Assembly (NCBI GenBank): GCA_035403465.1
Contig: DAONFG010000027.1
Span: 1-46,244, forward strand
Length of the DNA stretch: 46,244 nucleotides
Source: JAAYBQ01 sp035403465
GTDB lineage: Bacteria; Spirochaetota; UBA4802; UBA5550
Direction: 5' to 3'
Part shown: piece after piece, positions 24,911-33,687 of the stretch
How the letters are laid out: every line of letters begins with the position of its first letter
Position numbering within the stretch: the stretch's first letter is position 1
Program-made: the position numbers and the translations under genes
Notes under the pieces: model-generated
Database searches by the model: none
Told to the model about the DNA's origin: nothing
What the model saw: the letters and a program-made list of their open reading frames with translations, nothing else

Positions 24911-25909
24911 ATGGAGTTAAAAAAGGTTCTTAAGAAGGCAGTATTCCTTGATCCTTTTAACGGCTTTAAACCCGGGGGGAGGGAGTGTGAGATCAGGACG
25001 GATCCCTTTACCGGGCGTAATTCCAGGATACTTTTTTTCCCCCTGCGTGAACTTCCCGTGGCCGGTTATGAACAGATTCTAAAAAAAGATACCGGTTTCT
25101 GCCCTTTCTGCCCTGAAAATGTTGAAAAGATTACACCTAAATTTAATCCTGAACTTTTCAGCATGGAACGCTACAGGTCCGGGCAGGCAGTCTGTTTCCC
25201 CAACGCTTTTCCATATGATGAGAACGGCGCGGTCACTGTCATTACACCCGAACATTTCGTCGGTATTGACAGCTTTACCTGCGCACTCATCGCCGATGCA
25301 TTTTCATGCTGTGTGGAATATCTCAAAGATGTTTCGCTTAAACAGCCGGAAGCGGTGTTCCAGTCTATCAACTGGAATTTTCTGCCGCTTGCCGGCAGTT
25401 CAATAATACATCCGCATCTACAGGTCACAGCCTCCGCTGTCGCTACCAATTACTATAACGATATTCTGAAAACTGCGGGTGCATTAAACGGGAATATTTT
25501 TAAATCTCTTGTTGATTATGAAAAAGAGGCAGGTGAGAGGTTTCTTTCAGATGACGGTTATTTTTCATGGATTGCGGCATTTGCTCCGCAGGGTGTCTTC
25601 GACGTGTTGGCCATAAGTTCGGGATATATTGAGCCAGGGGATCTGAATAGCCGCAGGCTCGATGCACTGGTCGGGGGTATCCTGAAAGTTTTAAAATTCA
25701 TCGCATCAATGCAAATGATCAGTTTTAATCTTTCACTATTTTTCGTTATCGGTGAGAGGGGATTTACACCGCACCTGCGAATGTGCCCGAGGACAAATTT
25801 ACCCCCCCTTGACACATCCGAGATAAATTATATGAAGATGATACACAACGAGCCCATGAGCACACTGAAGCCCGAAGATGTTGCTGCGGAACTGAAAAAA
25901 TCCTGGTAA
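24911..25909 (+). CDS. GalT-like nucleotidyltransferase (HIT superfamily)
   Basis: Resembles galactose-1-phosphate uridylyltransferase. Residues 64-67 form a zinc-type CPFC pair. The active-site loop NFLPLAGSSIIHPHLQ has His167, His169 and Gln171 in the HxHxQ arrangement. GalT proper is about 345 residues; this one has 332 and the N-terminal signature is weaker, so the substrate may be another sugar phosphate or nucleotide. No gal genes are nearby. The ATG at 24911, after GAGG, is preferred to a GTG at 24905. Confidence 0.8.
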   Translation: MELKKVLKKAVFLDPFNGFKPGGRECEIRTDPFTGRNSRILFFPLRELPVAGYEQILKKDTGFCPFCPENVEKITPKFNPELFSMERYRSGQAVCFPNAFPYDENGAVTVITPEHFVGIDSFTCALIADAFSCCVEYLKDVSLKQPEAVFQSINWNFLPLAGSSIIHPHLQVTASAVATNYYNDILKTAGALNGNIFKSLVDYEKEAGERFLSDDGYFSWIAAFAPQGVFDVLAISSGYIEPGDLNSRRLDALVGGILKVLKFIASMQMISFNLSLFFVIGERGFTPHLRMCPRTNLPPLDTSEINYMKMIHNEPMSTLKPEDVAAELKKSW

Positions 25910-26005
25910 ACAGGTTTTATTTAATATGGTTGATAATTGCATGTTGAACATCTATCTTTATGAAATATTTGTCAATAAATCACTGATACCGCCAAGTGGA
26001 GAAGG

Positions 26006-27211
26006 ATGAAAAAGAATATTATAATTGTGTGCATAGTATGGTTTATTCTCACCGGACTATCCGCCATCTGGAACAGCTATAATATAAGACGGGACCAGGA
26101 TAACCTGGTTCTTCAGGTCGCAAGGACTAATTTTCAGCAGGTATTGCTGTTCCGCGCGTGGAACTCGATCCATGGCGGAGTTTATGTACCGGTCACTGCC
26201 GATACCAGTCCCAACCCGTACCTTGATACTGAAATGCGCGAAATAAAGGTAAACAGGGATCTGACCCTTACAAAGATAAATCCCGCGTTCATGACGCGGC
26301 AGGTTTCAGAAATCGCGGCAAAAAGGGAGGGCATCAGGTTCCGTATTACCAGTCTGAATCCGCTGCGCCCTGAAAACAGGCCGACCCCTCTTGAGAAAAC
26401 CGCACTTGAAAAATTTGAAAAAGGCATACCGGAAACAGGCGAGCGCGTAACTGATGACGGGAAATTATACTATTTTTACATGGCTGAGTTACGTACAGAG
26501 AAGGCTTGTCTTAAATGCCATGCAAAGCAAGGATACAGGGAGGGCGATATCCGCGGCGGTATCAGTGTTATCATGCCGTATGAACCAAGGTCTCACATAA
26601 TGTGGCTTATACTGGGCCATACGGTCGGGCTGGTTGCGGGTTTGTGGGCGATTGTCTTCTGGGGTATGCGTCTTGACAGGGCATATTCAACAATCAGGCA
26701 CCAATCCCTTTTTGATGCGCTTACAGGCATACCAAACAGGCGCAGTTTTTCCGAACGTATTATGCAGGAGTTTAACCGAAGCAGAAGGGACAATCAACCC
26801 TTATCGATTATTATGGGGGATATAGATCATTTCAAGCAGTATAACGATAATTATGGGCACAGCATGGGGGATGACTGCCTTCGCAGGGTGGCACAGGCAA
26901 TCAATAATACCCTGAAGAGGCCAGGTGATTTTTGCGCCAGGTACGGAGGTGAGGAGTTCATCATCATCCTGCCCAATACCGCTGTCCAGGGTGCGGTCTC
27001 AATTGCTGAAGATATCAGGAGGAATGTTTTTAGTCTTGATATTCCACATGAAAAATCGGAAGCATACAAAAAAGTTAGTATAAGTCTTGGTGTGGCAGGT
27101 GACGAAAATAATCAGTTCCTTTCACATGAGGATCTTCTTAAGATGGCGGATGATGCACTCTATATGGCTAAAGAAAAGGGCCGAAACAGGTGCGAGGTGA
27201 ATAAAAAGTAA
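26006..27211 (+). CDS. Diguanylate cyclase with c-type haem sensor domain (DUF3365/Tll0287-like)
   Basis: Makes cyclic di-GMP from GTP. Two membrane helices (about 5-23 and 199-220) enclose a periplasmic domain that ends in a c-haem site CLKCH (168-172), the DUF3365 layout seen in redox or gas sensors. The cytoplasmic GGDEF domain has DALTGIPNRR, GDIDHFKQYND and an active GGEEF at 314-318. A canonical inhibitory site RPGD lies five residues before it (305-308). The 401 residues fit. The gene stands alone and ends at a terminator. A link to the periplasmic electron transport encoded at 37-42 kb is possible but not shown. Confidence 0.92.
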   Translation: MKKNIIIVCIVWFILTGLSAIWNSYNIRRDQDNLVLQVARTNFQQVLLFRAWNSIHGGVYVPVTADTSPNPYLDTEMREIKVNRDLTLTKINPAFMTRQVSEIAAKREGIRFRITSLNPLRPENRPTPLEKTALEKFEKGIPETGERVTDDGKLYYFYMAELRTEKACLKCHAKQGYREGDIRGGISVIMPYEPRSHIMWLILGHTVGLVAGLWAIVFWGMRLDRAYSTIRHQSLFDALTGIPNRRSFSERIMQEFNRSRRDNQPLSIIMGDIDHFKQYNDNYGHSMGDDCLRRVAQAINNTLKRPGDFCARYGGEEFIIILPNTAVQGAVSIAEDIRRNVFSLDIPHEKSEAYKKVSISLGVAGDENNQFLSHEDLLKMADDALYMAKEKGRNRCEVNKK

Positions 27212-27215
27212 CAAA

Positions 27216-27241
27216 AAAAGGGCAATATACATTGCCCTTTT
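27216..27241. terminator. Bidirectional terminator between the cyclase and the tRNA genes
   Basis: AAAGGGCAAT (27217-27226) and ATTGCCCTTT (27231-27240) form a 10-bp stem with an ATAC loop, with A and T runs on the two sides. It can end the cyclase transcript (plus) and the tRNA transcript (minus). Confidence 0.85.
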
Positions 27242-27246
27242 CCACT

Positions 27247-27320
27247 TAGCGGAGGAGGGACTCGAACCCCCCACACCACGGATATGAGCCGTGTGCTCTA
27301 ACCGACTGAGCTACTCCGCC
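27247..27320 (-). tRNA. tRNA-Met (CAT), elongator type
   Basis: Reads GGCGGAGTAGCTCAG at the 5' end, with D-arm, anticodon loop CTCATAT (anticodon CAT), GGTTCGAGTCC T-arm and an acceptor ending CTCCGCT plus discriminator A. All stems pair, with a G-T at the terminal pair. The anticodon also fits a lysidine-modified tRNA-Ile, but the overall sequence resembles elongator tRNA-Met. CCA is not encoded. Confidence 0.88.
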
Positions 27321-27327
27321 GTTTTAT

Positions 27328-27400
<73 letters not shown>

Positions 27401-27485
27401 ATCGTGAAGCAAACTTAATCGACCACCTGTAAGTGTCAACAGTTTTTATTATTTTACTGAATTTATTCCTGAAATAAACAGACTT

Positions 27486-27508
27486 GTTGCAAAACTCAGT
27501 TTTGCAAC
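27486..27508. other. Perfect palindrome GTTGCAAAAC-TCA-GTTTTGCAAC
   Basis: A 10-bp stem with a three-base spacer lies in the otherwise empty 295-base gap between the tRNA genes and the patatin gene. It could be an operator, or a hairpin. No function can be assigned. Confidence 0.35.
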
Positions 27509-27695
27509 GGTTGGTGAGCATGTTGAACCATGGCAGGTGAGCCCCCTATATTACGGCTTTATTCGGAGGCTCTGCCCCGGCTCCGTTTAATAAATCGAAG
27601 AAACAACAAGTCAAATAATATGCATTCCCATGTGAAAATTATTTGACCGGAACTTTAACCTGACAATTAATCTGAACTGTATACAGGAGAGAGCC

Positions 27696-28676
27696 ATGTT
27701 TAATCCTCTGAAAATTTTCAGGAACAGGAAAGTCGGTCTTGCACTGGGGAGCGGCGGCGCCAAAGGTCTGGCCCATATTTCAGTAATCGAGTATCTTGAC
27801 GGTATGGGTATACCCGTTAACATGATCGCTGGATCAAGTATCGGTGCTGCCGTGGGCGCGGTTTACTGCTGCGGCAGCCTGGCAAAGTTTAAAAAAGAGA
27901 TGCTCGGTTTTTCCAGGAAGGAGCTTTTTTCAGTATTTGATATCACCATGCCTAAATCGGGCCTGCTTAAAGGTAACGACTTCGTGAAGTTTTTGAAGAG
28001 ATATATACCCGCTGATGCAAGGATCGAGGATATGCCGATACCGCTTTCAATTGTGGCTACCGACTACTATACGGGCAAACCGGTTATTTTTAAAAACGGG
28101 AATATTCTCGAGGCCGTGAGGGCAAGCATATCAATTCCAGGAGTCTTTGTCCCGGTTGCTTACGGCAGCTCTTTCCTTATTGACGGGGGAGTCGCGAACC
28201 CGCTGCCTCTTGATGTGCTTGAAAATATGGGTGCAGGCTTTACAATAGCGTCAAACCTTCACCCGGGCCTGCCGATTTCTCCCATGACCGATTTTGTAAA
28301 GCGGCAGGGGAAAAAGATCGGTATACTAAAAAAAGTCGAGATGGAGACTGTTGACCGGGGGCGCGGAGTATCAATCCCCGATGAAAAACCCGTGAAGGCA
28401 TGGTTTAAAAACATTGAACAGTGGTTGTCGAAGGGAGAGGAAAAGCAGTACTACCCGAGCATCTTTGAAGTAATGTCCCAATCGATCGATATCATGGGAT
28501 ACGTAAATACACAGAACATGCTGAAGTATTCTATCCCAACCGTCCTTGTTGAACCTGACCTGCTGTCGTTCGGCACGATGGACTTTTACAGGGCATATGA
28601 TATTATCACCGAGGGATTAAGGGCATGTTCTGATAAAAAGTTTGAATTTACAAGAAAAATTAAAATATGGCTGTAA
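27696..28676 (+). CDS. Patatin-like phospholipase (RssA/NTE type)
   Basis: A Ser-Asp dyad hydrolase that probably acts on phospholipids or lysophospholipids. The oxyanion-hole motif GSGGAKGLAH (about 18-27) is followed by the nucleophile elbow GSSIG with Ser48 and the catalytic Asp163 in LIDGGVANPLP, all at normal spacing. The 326 residues match the bacterial YlbK/RssA group. CAGGAGAG lies before the ATG. The lnt gene follows after ten bases, so both probably belong to one lipid-related transcript. Confidence 0.92.
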   Translation: MFNPLKIFRNRKVGLALGSGGAKGLAHISVIEYLDGMGIPVNMIAGSSIGAAVGAVYCCGSLAKFKKEMLGFSRKELFSVFDITMPKSGLLKGNDFVKFLKRYIPADARIEDMPIPLSIVATDYYTGKPVIFKNGNILEAVRASISIPGVFVPVAYGSSFLIDGGVANPLPLDVLENMGAGFTIASNLHPGLPISPMTDFVKRQGKKIGILKKVEMETVDRGRGVSIPDEKPVKAWFKNIEQWLSKGEEKQYYPSIFEVMSQSIDIMGYVNTQNMLKYSIPTVLVEPDLLSFGTMDFYRAYDIITEGLRACSDKKFEFTRKIKIWL

Positions 28677-28686
28677 GAGGAATCAA

Positions 28687-30342
28687 ATGTTTAATCCGGT
28701 AAAAACAGCATCCCGGCACTGGTATCTTTTGACCGCGTTGCTGATGTTCATTGCATTTCCATCATATGATGTTGCAGTTTTAAAATATTCTTTTTTCATG
28801 GCATGGATATTTCTTGTACCGCTCATGATTTATATTCAGGGCCGGGAACTCAAAGATGTCATGTCTGCAGCCTTCGTAACAGGTCTGCTCGGCAATTACC
28901 TCACTTACGGCTGGATCGGAAATTTCGGTGCAAAGGAGCCGGGAGGTTATTTTGTGATCGTATTCTTCCTTATCCCAAGCCTCTCGGCATTTTTCACGAT
29001 TAAATTTATCGCCGCAGAATTCCTGTCGCGAAAGTTCCGGAAACTGAGGGTGTTCATCTTCCCGTCTGTATGGATAATTGTGGATTATATACAGTCGATC
29101 GGATTCCTCGCTTTCCCCTGGCCCTACATCGGTTACTCACAGTACATGTTCAGGCCGTTCATACAGCTCGCGTCAGTCACCGGTATACTGGGAATAAATT
29201 TTGTCATGGTCATGTTCAATATATGCGCTGCTGATTTTATTGCATCTGCAAGGGAGCGGGGGAGCGTCAGGTCCGCATTAAGGAGTGTGAACGGTCTTTC
29301 CCTGGTCGTTGTAATTGTTTTTGTCCTGGCCGCAACCGCTGCCGGAGCATACAGGCTGTTTTATTATAACCAGGATGCAAAGGGTGCCGGATTAAAAATT
29401 TCAACTGTGCAGACAGGTATTTCTCCCTGGGACAACTGGGAGAGGAAGAAGTTTTTTTACCTTGATGAACTGAAACAGCACACTGACGGAGCCCTGGAGG
29501 ACAATCCGGATTTAATTATATGGTCCGAGTCAGCGACCCTTGAGTTTATTTCCTTCAGGGCGCTTGTCAATGATCATGATCTGTTTGATGCAAAACTCAC
29601 CGAATATGTCCGCACAGCAGGGAAACCGCTCCTTACTGGCGAGATAGGACTTATCCCGGTTCAGGAGGGCAGGCGGATCAGGTACTATCCCCAGAACAAC
29701 GCGGTTCTGATAAATGCGGAGGGACAGGTTGTCCGTACCTATCCCAAGATCAACCTTGTTCCATTCGGTGAATGGTTCCCCTATGAAAAATGGCTCCCTT
29801 TTGTTAAACAAATCGCGTCACATTTTGGCGGTTCGGACTTTGTTCCGGGGAATACGCCTGATCTTTTTAAAGTAAACGGTTATGATTTCGGTGCGCTGAT
29901 CTGCTATGAAGGAATATTCTTCAGGCTCTGCAGGGAGTACAGGCAGATGGGTGCCCATTTCCTTGTTAACATAACAAATGACGGATGGACAGACAGTTAC
30001 GGCGGTCACTACCAGCATTTTTCTGCCTCAGTGTTCAGGGCTGTTGAGAACGGGCTATGGGTTGTTCGTGCGGGTAATGACGGAGTAAGCGCGGTTATTG
30101 ATCCACAGGGAAGGATTACTGCCACAATGCCCTATCTTACCAAGGGGCACATGACAGGTGTTGTTTATCCTGAACGGAATGTTAAGACATTCTATTCGGT
30201 TGCCGGCGATGTTATTCTTTATGCTGCATTATTTTTTATTTTTCTTCTGCTGGATCATGCGGGATATGAGTATTTAAAAAAAAGAATGCATCTCGCTAAG
30301 ACGCGAAGACGCAAAGTTTATATAGATAAGAAACATACCTAA
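28687..30342 (+). CDS. lnt: Apolipoprotein N-acyltransferase
   Basis: Adds the third acyl chain to lipoproteins in the inner membrane, the last maturation step in Gram-negative bacteria. About seven membrane helices fill residues 15-225. The nitrilase domain shows the triad: Glu281 in IWSES, Lys354 in YPKINLVPFGE and Cys406 in ALICYEG; NITNDGW and FRAVENGLWVVRAGN are also present. I start at 28687, after AGAGG; the frame is open to 28642 inside the patatin gene. The protein's last 20 residues (RMHLAKTRRRKVYIDKKHT) are encoded by one arm of a dispersed repeat and are probably not native. Confidence 0.95.
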   Translation: MFNPVKTASRHWYLLTALLMFIAFPSYDVAVLKYSFFMAWIFLVPLMIYIQGRELKDVMSAAFVTGLLGNYLTYGWIGNFGAKEPGGYFVIVFFLIPSLSAFFTIKFIAAEFLSRKFRKLRVFIFPSVWIIVDYIQSIGFLAFPWPYIGYSQYMFRPFIQLASVTGILGINFVMVMFNICAADFIASARERGSVRSALRSVNGLSLVVVIVFVLAATAAGAYRLFYYNQDAKGAGLKISTVQTGISPWDNWERKKFFYLDELKQHTDGALEDNPDLIIWSESATLEFISFRALVNDHDLFDAKLTEYVRTAGKPLLTGEIGLIPVQEGRRIRYYPQNNAVLINAEGQVVRTYPKINLVPFGEWFPYEKWLPFVKQIASHFGGSDFVPGNTPDLFKVNGYDFGALICYEGIFFRLCREYRQMGAHFLVNITNDGWTDSYGGHYQHFSASVFRAVENGLWVVRAGNDGVSAVIDPQGRITATMPYLTKGHMTGVVYPERNVKTFYSVAGDVILYAALFFIFLLLDHAGYEYLKKRMHLAKTRRRKVYIDKKHT

Positions 30343-30405
30343 GATTTTTGACTGGTTTTGTTTCTTTGCGGATCCTTTGCGCCTCTGCGGCTTTGCGAGA
30401 GATGG
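30288..30405. repeat. Dispersed inverted-repeat element at the 3' end of lnt
   Basis: The arm at 30288-30316 (CATCTCGCTAAGACGCGAAG..) and the arm at 30364-30405 (..CTTTGCGCCTCTGCGGC..) are imperfect inverted copies of the G/C/T-rich motif known from many genomes. The left arm runs through the lnt stop region and lengthens the protein. The middle is AT-rich. Confidence 0.6.
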
Positions 30406-30477
30406 TAATGTATGCGAATAGATAATAATACTTTGAAAAAACAGTCGGCTTCAGACATTTTAATGATGAGGTTCTTT

Positions 30478-31140
30478 ATGAAATTTATTAATTTCATTGC
30501 TGTAGTGATGATACTTTCGGGATGTGCCTCGACATCCTATGAACAGAAAGATACATCAACCGCTGCTTACGGCGGAAAAACAGTCGATGAATCTTCAGGT
30601 AAGGATATTTCGTCAGAGGACCGGGTAATAATTTTTAATGCTGACATTACAATACAAACTGATGATACTGCGGCACTCTCTGTACAGGTCGCATCTCTTG
30701 CGGCCAGGTATGGAGGCTATGTTGTAAGTACATCATCGTCACTTGTGGTTATCAGGGTGCAGGCGGATAAGTTCGAGCAGGCTGTTGGTGAGATAAAAAA
30801 GATGGGCGAGGATGTTGATGTCAGGGTATTCAGCGAGGACGTCACAGAGGTTTACCGGGATACACAGATAAGGCTTGATAACAAGCTGAAGGCCAGGGAA
30901 CGTTACCTTGAATTGCTGAAAAGGGCAGAGAATGTACAGGCTGCACTGCAGGTTGAACGTGAACTTGAGAGGCTTAATGTTGAGATCGAGGAGCTAAAGG
31001 GGCGGATAACCAGGATTTCGCACCTGGCAAGGTATTCAACAATAAGTGTCAGGATTGAAGAGGAGGTTAAGCCCGGTCCTCTTGGATATATTTTTTATGG
31101 TATGTACCGGGTGGTTAAATGGCTCTTTATAAGGAACTGA
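30478..31140 (+). CDS. DUF4349 domain lipoprotein
   Basis: An envelope lipoprotein of 220 residues. The start at 30478 is chosen because GATGAGG lies seven bases before it and the product then begins with a lipoprotein signal, lipobox LSGC. The mature part matches DUF4349: RVIIFNADITIQTDD, YGGYVVSTSSS, VRVFSEDVTEVYRDTQIRLDNKLK, a coiled-coil (about 120-180), then a C-terminal hydrophobic segment (YIFYGMYRVVKWLFI). The family's role is unknown. The gene stands alone after the lnt repeat. Confidence 0.85.
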   Translation: MKFINFIAVVMILSGCASTSYEQKDTSTAAYGGKTVDESSGKDISSEDRVIIFNADITIQTDDTAALSVQVASLAARYGGYVVSTSSSLVVIRVQADKFEQAVGEIKKMGEDVDVRVFSEDVTEVYRDTQIRLDNKLKARERYLELLKRAENVQAALQVERELERLNVEIEELKGRITRISHLARYSTISVRIEEEVKPGPLGYIFYGMYRVVKWLFIRN

Positions 31141-31243
31141 TTTTATTTTCGTGCAGACTTTCCCCATGTTAAATAAAAGGCTTTACAAAAAAAATGGTCA
31201 TCTATAGTTTTTAAAAGAATATTGTCAATCTTTTCGCATGGGC

Positions 31244-31272
31244 TGCTCCTGTTAAAGCAGGGGCAATTTTTT
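31244..31272 (+). terminator. Intrinsic terminator
   Basis: TGCTCCTG and CAGGGGCA form an 8-bp stem (one G-T pair) with a TTAAAG loop followed by ATTTTTT. It lies about 100 bases after the DUF4349 gene. Confidence 0.65.
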
Positions 31273-31420
31273 GCGTATGAGGATTCAATGCCGTGGAAGT
31301 ATGAATTTTTACTGCTGAAATAGTATCAGGGCCTACCCTTGATACCGGCATCCGGGATCCGGTAATGATAATTATTTAAAACAACGAATATGTGGAAGAT
31401 ATAATCCAGGAGGTTCTTTA

Positions 31421-33532
31421 ATGTTGAAGGAGTATAAAACCGGTCAAATCAGGAACGTCGCGATAATCGGACATGGTGGAACGGGAAAATCAACTCTGCT
31501 TGATGCAATGCTTTTTGTCGGCGGAAAAATCGATAAAATGGGAAGCGTTGATGCCGGGACTCTTGTTTCGGATTTTGATGACGATGAAAAGGAAAAGAAA
31601 ATTTCAATAAAAAGCTCCATGGGTTTTGTGGAGTTTGAAGATGTTAAGATAAATATAATCGATACCCCGGGAACTGCCGACTTTGTCGGTGACCAGAGAT
31701 CTGCCATGCAGGTTGCTGAGGCTGTAATTCTTGTTGTTGACTCTGTTGACGGAGTGCAGATCGAGACAGAAAAAGCATGGCGTTACCTTACTGAAAACAG
31801 TATCCCCAGAATTATATTTGTAAATAAAATGGACAAGGAAAGGGCAAGTTACGAAAAGGTTATCGAAAATTTAAAAAGCAGCCTTGGTGTTAATGTTGCC
31901 ACGCTCTGCCTTCCCAACGGTGAAGGTGATAAATTTGCCAGTATAGCTGATACCTTCGAGATGAAGCTTTATACTCCCAAGGGTGACGGCAAAGATGTTA
32001 CTGTTGGTGAAATTCCTTCAGACCTGAAAGAACTTGCCGAGCTTGAAAGGATGAACCTTGTTGAACTTGCTGCAGAAGGAAGTGATGAACTTATCGAGAA
32101 ATTCCTCGGAGGCGAGGAGCTGACCAGGGATGAGATTATCTTCGGTATCATGGCGCAGCTGAAAAATGCAAAACTTACACCTGTTATATGCGGTTCATCG
32201 CATAAAATTATTGGTATAAAAAACCTGATACGTGTAATCAAGAATTTTGTGCCCGCACCTGATACAGCAAAGATTTATAAAGGATTTGACCAGGTCCACC
32301 CTGACAGGGAGGTTTCAGTCAAGTGTGACCCGAATGGTTCTCTCGCAGCTGTTGTATGGAAAACTGCCATTGACCAGTACGCCGGAAGGTTCAATTACGT
32401 GAAGGTACTTGCGGGCCAGATCAGTCCTGAAAGCGAGATATTCAATTCAACTAAAAATACAAAAGAGCGTGTTACAAAAATTTTCTCTATGATCGGCAGC
32501 AAGCAGAACGATATGCCCAGGATTGTGACAGGAGATATCGGGGTACTTGTTAAACTTGATAAAACAACAACACTTGACTCTATCTGTGATCCCAAGGCCA
32601 ATGCTGTTGTACTTCCGGTTATTAAGCTTCCTACCCCTGTATTCTCATATGCCATTGAAGCAGCAAAGAGGGGTGAGGAGGATAAAATCGGTCAGTTCCT
32701 TAACAGGGCTGTTGATGAAAATCCTACTGTTACATACGCGTATAATGCATCAACTGCCGAGAGTGTACTTTCGGGAATGGGCGAGATGCAGCTTAATCTT
32801 ATTCTCCATAATCTTAAAGAGAAACTAAAGATCGATATTATAACCCGTATCCCCAGGGTCGCATACATGGAAACAATTACCAAGAAAGCTGAAGCACAGT
32901 ATAAACACAAAAAACAGTCAGGCGGACACGGCCAGTATGGTGATGTTTACCTCAGGGTTAAACCTCTTGAAAGGGGCAAGGGCTTTGAGTTTGTTGACAG
33001 CATCGTGGGCGGGGTTGTCCCCAAACAGTACATACCTGCCGTTGAAAAAGGTCTTCGTGAAGGTCTTGATGAAGGTGTCCTGGGCAAGTATCCCATAGTG
33101 GATTTATGGACTGAACTTTATTACGGTTCATACCATGATGTTGACTCATCGGAAATGGCGTTTAAGATTGCTGCACGTACTGCATTGAAACTGGCTATGG
33201 AACAGGCCGGGCCCCAGCTTCTTGAACCGATTATGAATGTAAGGATTTTTGCTGACAAGGAGTTCATGGGGGATATTATGAGCGACATTACAAGCAGGAG
33301 AGGCCGTGTACTCGGCATGGACAGCCCTGAAGGGAACAGCAATATACAGATTGTACGCGCCACAGTCCCTGAAGCTGAAATGCTCAGGTACAGTACAGAC
33401 CTGCGCGCAATGACAAGCGGCAAGGCTACATTCGAGATGGAGTTCTCGCACTATGATCCGATCTCGGGACGTGAAGCTGACAAGATCCTTGAAGAGAGAA
33501 AGAAACAGCTTGAAGAGGAAGCCAATAAGTAA
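31421..33532 (+). CDS. Elongation factor G-like GTPase (EF-G2-type paralogue)
   Basis: A 703-residue translational GTPase with the full EF-G architecture. The G domain has P-loop GHGGTGKS (17-24), DTPG (81-84) and NKMD (135-138); domain II, III, IV (KKQSGGHGQYGDV) and V (PIMNVRIFADKEFMGDIMSDITSRRGRV) follow. The switch I motif of canonical EF-G (RGITI) is EKKISI here, typical of the EF-G2 branch rather than the essential translocase. AGGAGG lies before the ATG. A second, canonical fusA is expected elsewhere in the genome. The role of this branch is not established. Confidence 0.88.
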   Translation: MLKEYKTGQIRNVAIIGHGGTGKSTLLDAMLFVGGKIDKMGSVDAGTLVSDFDDDEKEKKISIKSSMGFVEFEDVKINIIDTPGTADFVGDQRSAMQVAEAVILVVDSVDGVQIETEKAWRYLTENSIPRIIFVNKMDKERASYEKVIENLKSSLGVNVATLCLPNGEGDKFASIADTFEMKLYTPKGDGKDVTVGEIPSDLKELAELERMNLVELAAEGSDELIEKFLGGEELTRDEIIFGIMAQLKNAKLTPVICGSSHKIIGIKNLIRVIKNFVPAPDTAKIYKGFDQVHPDREVSVKCDPNGSLAAVVWKTAIDQYAGRFNYVKVLAGQISPESEIFNSTKNTKERVTKIFSMIGSKQNDMPRIVTGDIGVLVKLDKTTTLDSICDPKANAVVLPVIKLPTPVFSYAIEAAKRGEEDKIGQFLNRAVDENPTVTYAYNASTAESVLSGMGEMQLNLILHNLKEKLKIDIITRIPRVAYMETITKKAEAQYKHKKQSGGHGQYGDVYLRVKPLERGKGFEFVDSIVGGVVPKQYIPAVEKGLREGLDEGVLGKYPIVDLWTELYYGSYHDVDSSEMAFKIAARTALKLAMEQAGPQLLEPIMNVRIFADKEFMGDIMSDITSRRGRVLGMDSPEGNSNIQIVRATVPEAEMLRYSTDLRAMTSGKATFEMEFSHYDPISGREADKILEERKKQLEEEANK

Positions 33533-33553
33533 AGTATACAGATTATCTATATA

Positions 33554-33590
33554 CAGAATGTCATTCCCGCGAAAGCGGGAATCCATTCTG
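33554..33590. repeat. Palindromic dispersed repeat with ATTCCCGC-GAAA-GCGGGAAT core
   Basis: The arms CAGAATG..ATTCCCGC and GCGGGAAT..ATTCTG form a near-perfect 17-base stem with a GAAA loop, 22 bases after the EF-G paralogue stop. The core (GTCATTCCCGCGAAAG) is a dispersed repeat seen in many bacterial genomes. It may also end or protect the EF-G transcript. Confidence 0.7.
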
Positions 33591-33687
33591 ATATAAAAGT
33601 TTTATCATTAGAGTATAAATACCGTAATTGAAAATTAGTAACAAAACCTTGTTTACCGCGTCTTAAGCTTATCTGCATGTTAAAGAT

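Noticed and set aside
30288..30405. CRISPR-like array
   Set aside because: Only two inverted arms are present, with no regular spacers. No CRISPR array was found anywhere in the window.
33146..33586. Minus-strand frame of 146 codons
   Set aside because: It starts in the palindromic repeat (MDSRFRGND is its usual false translation) and runs antisense through the EF-G paralogue.
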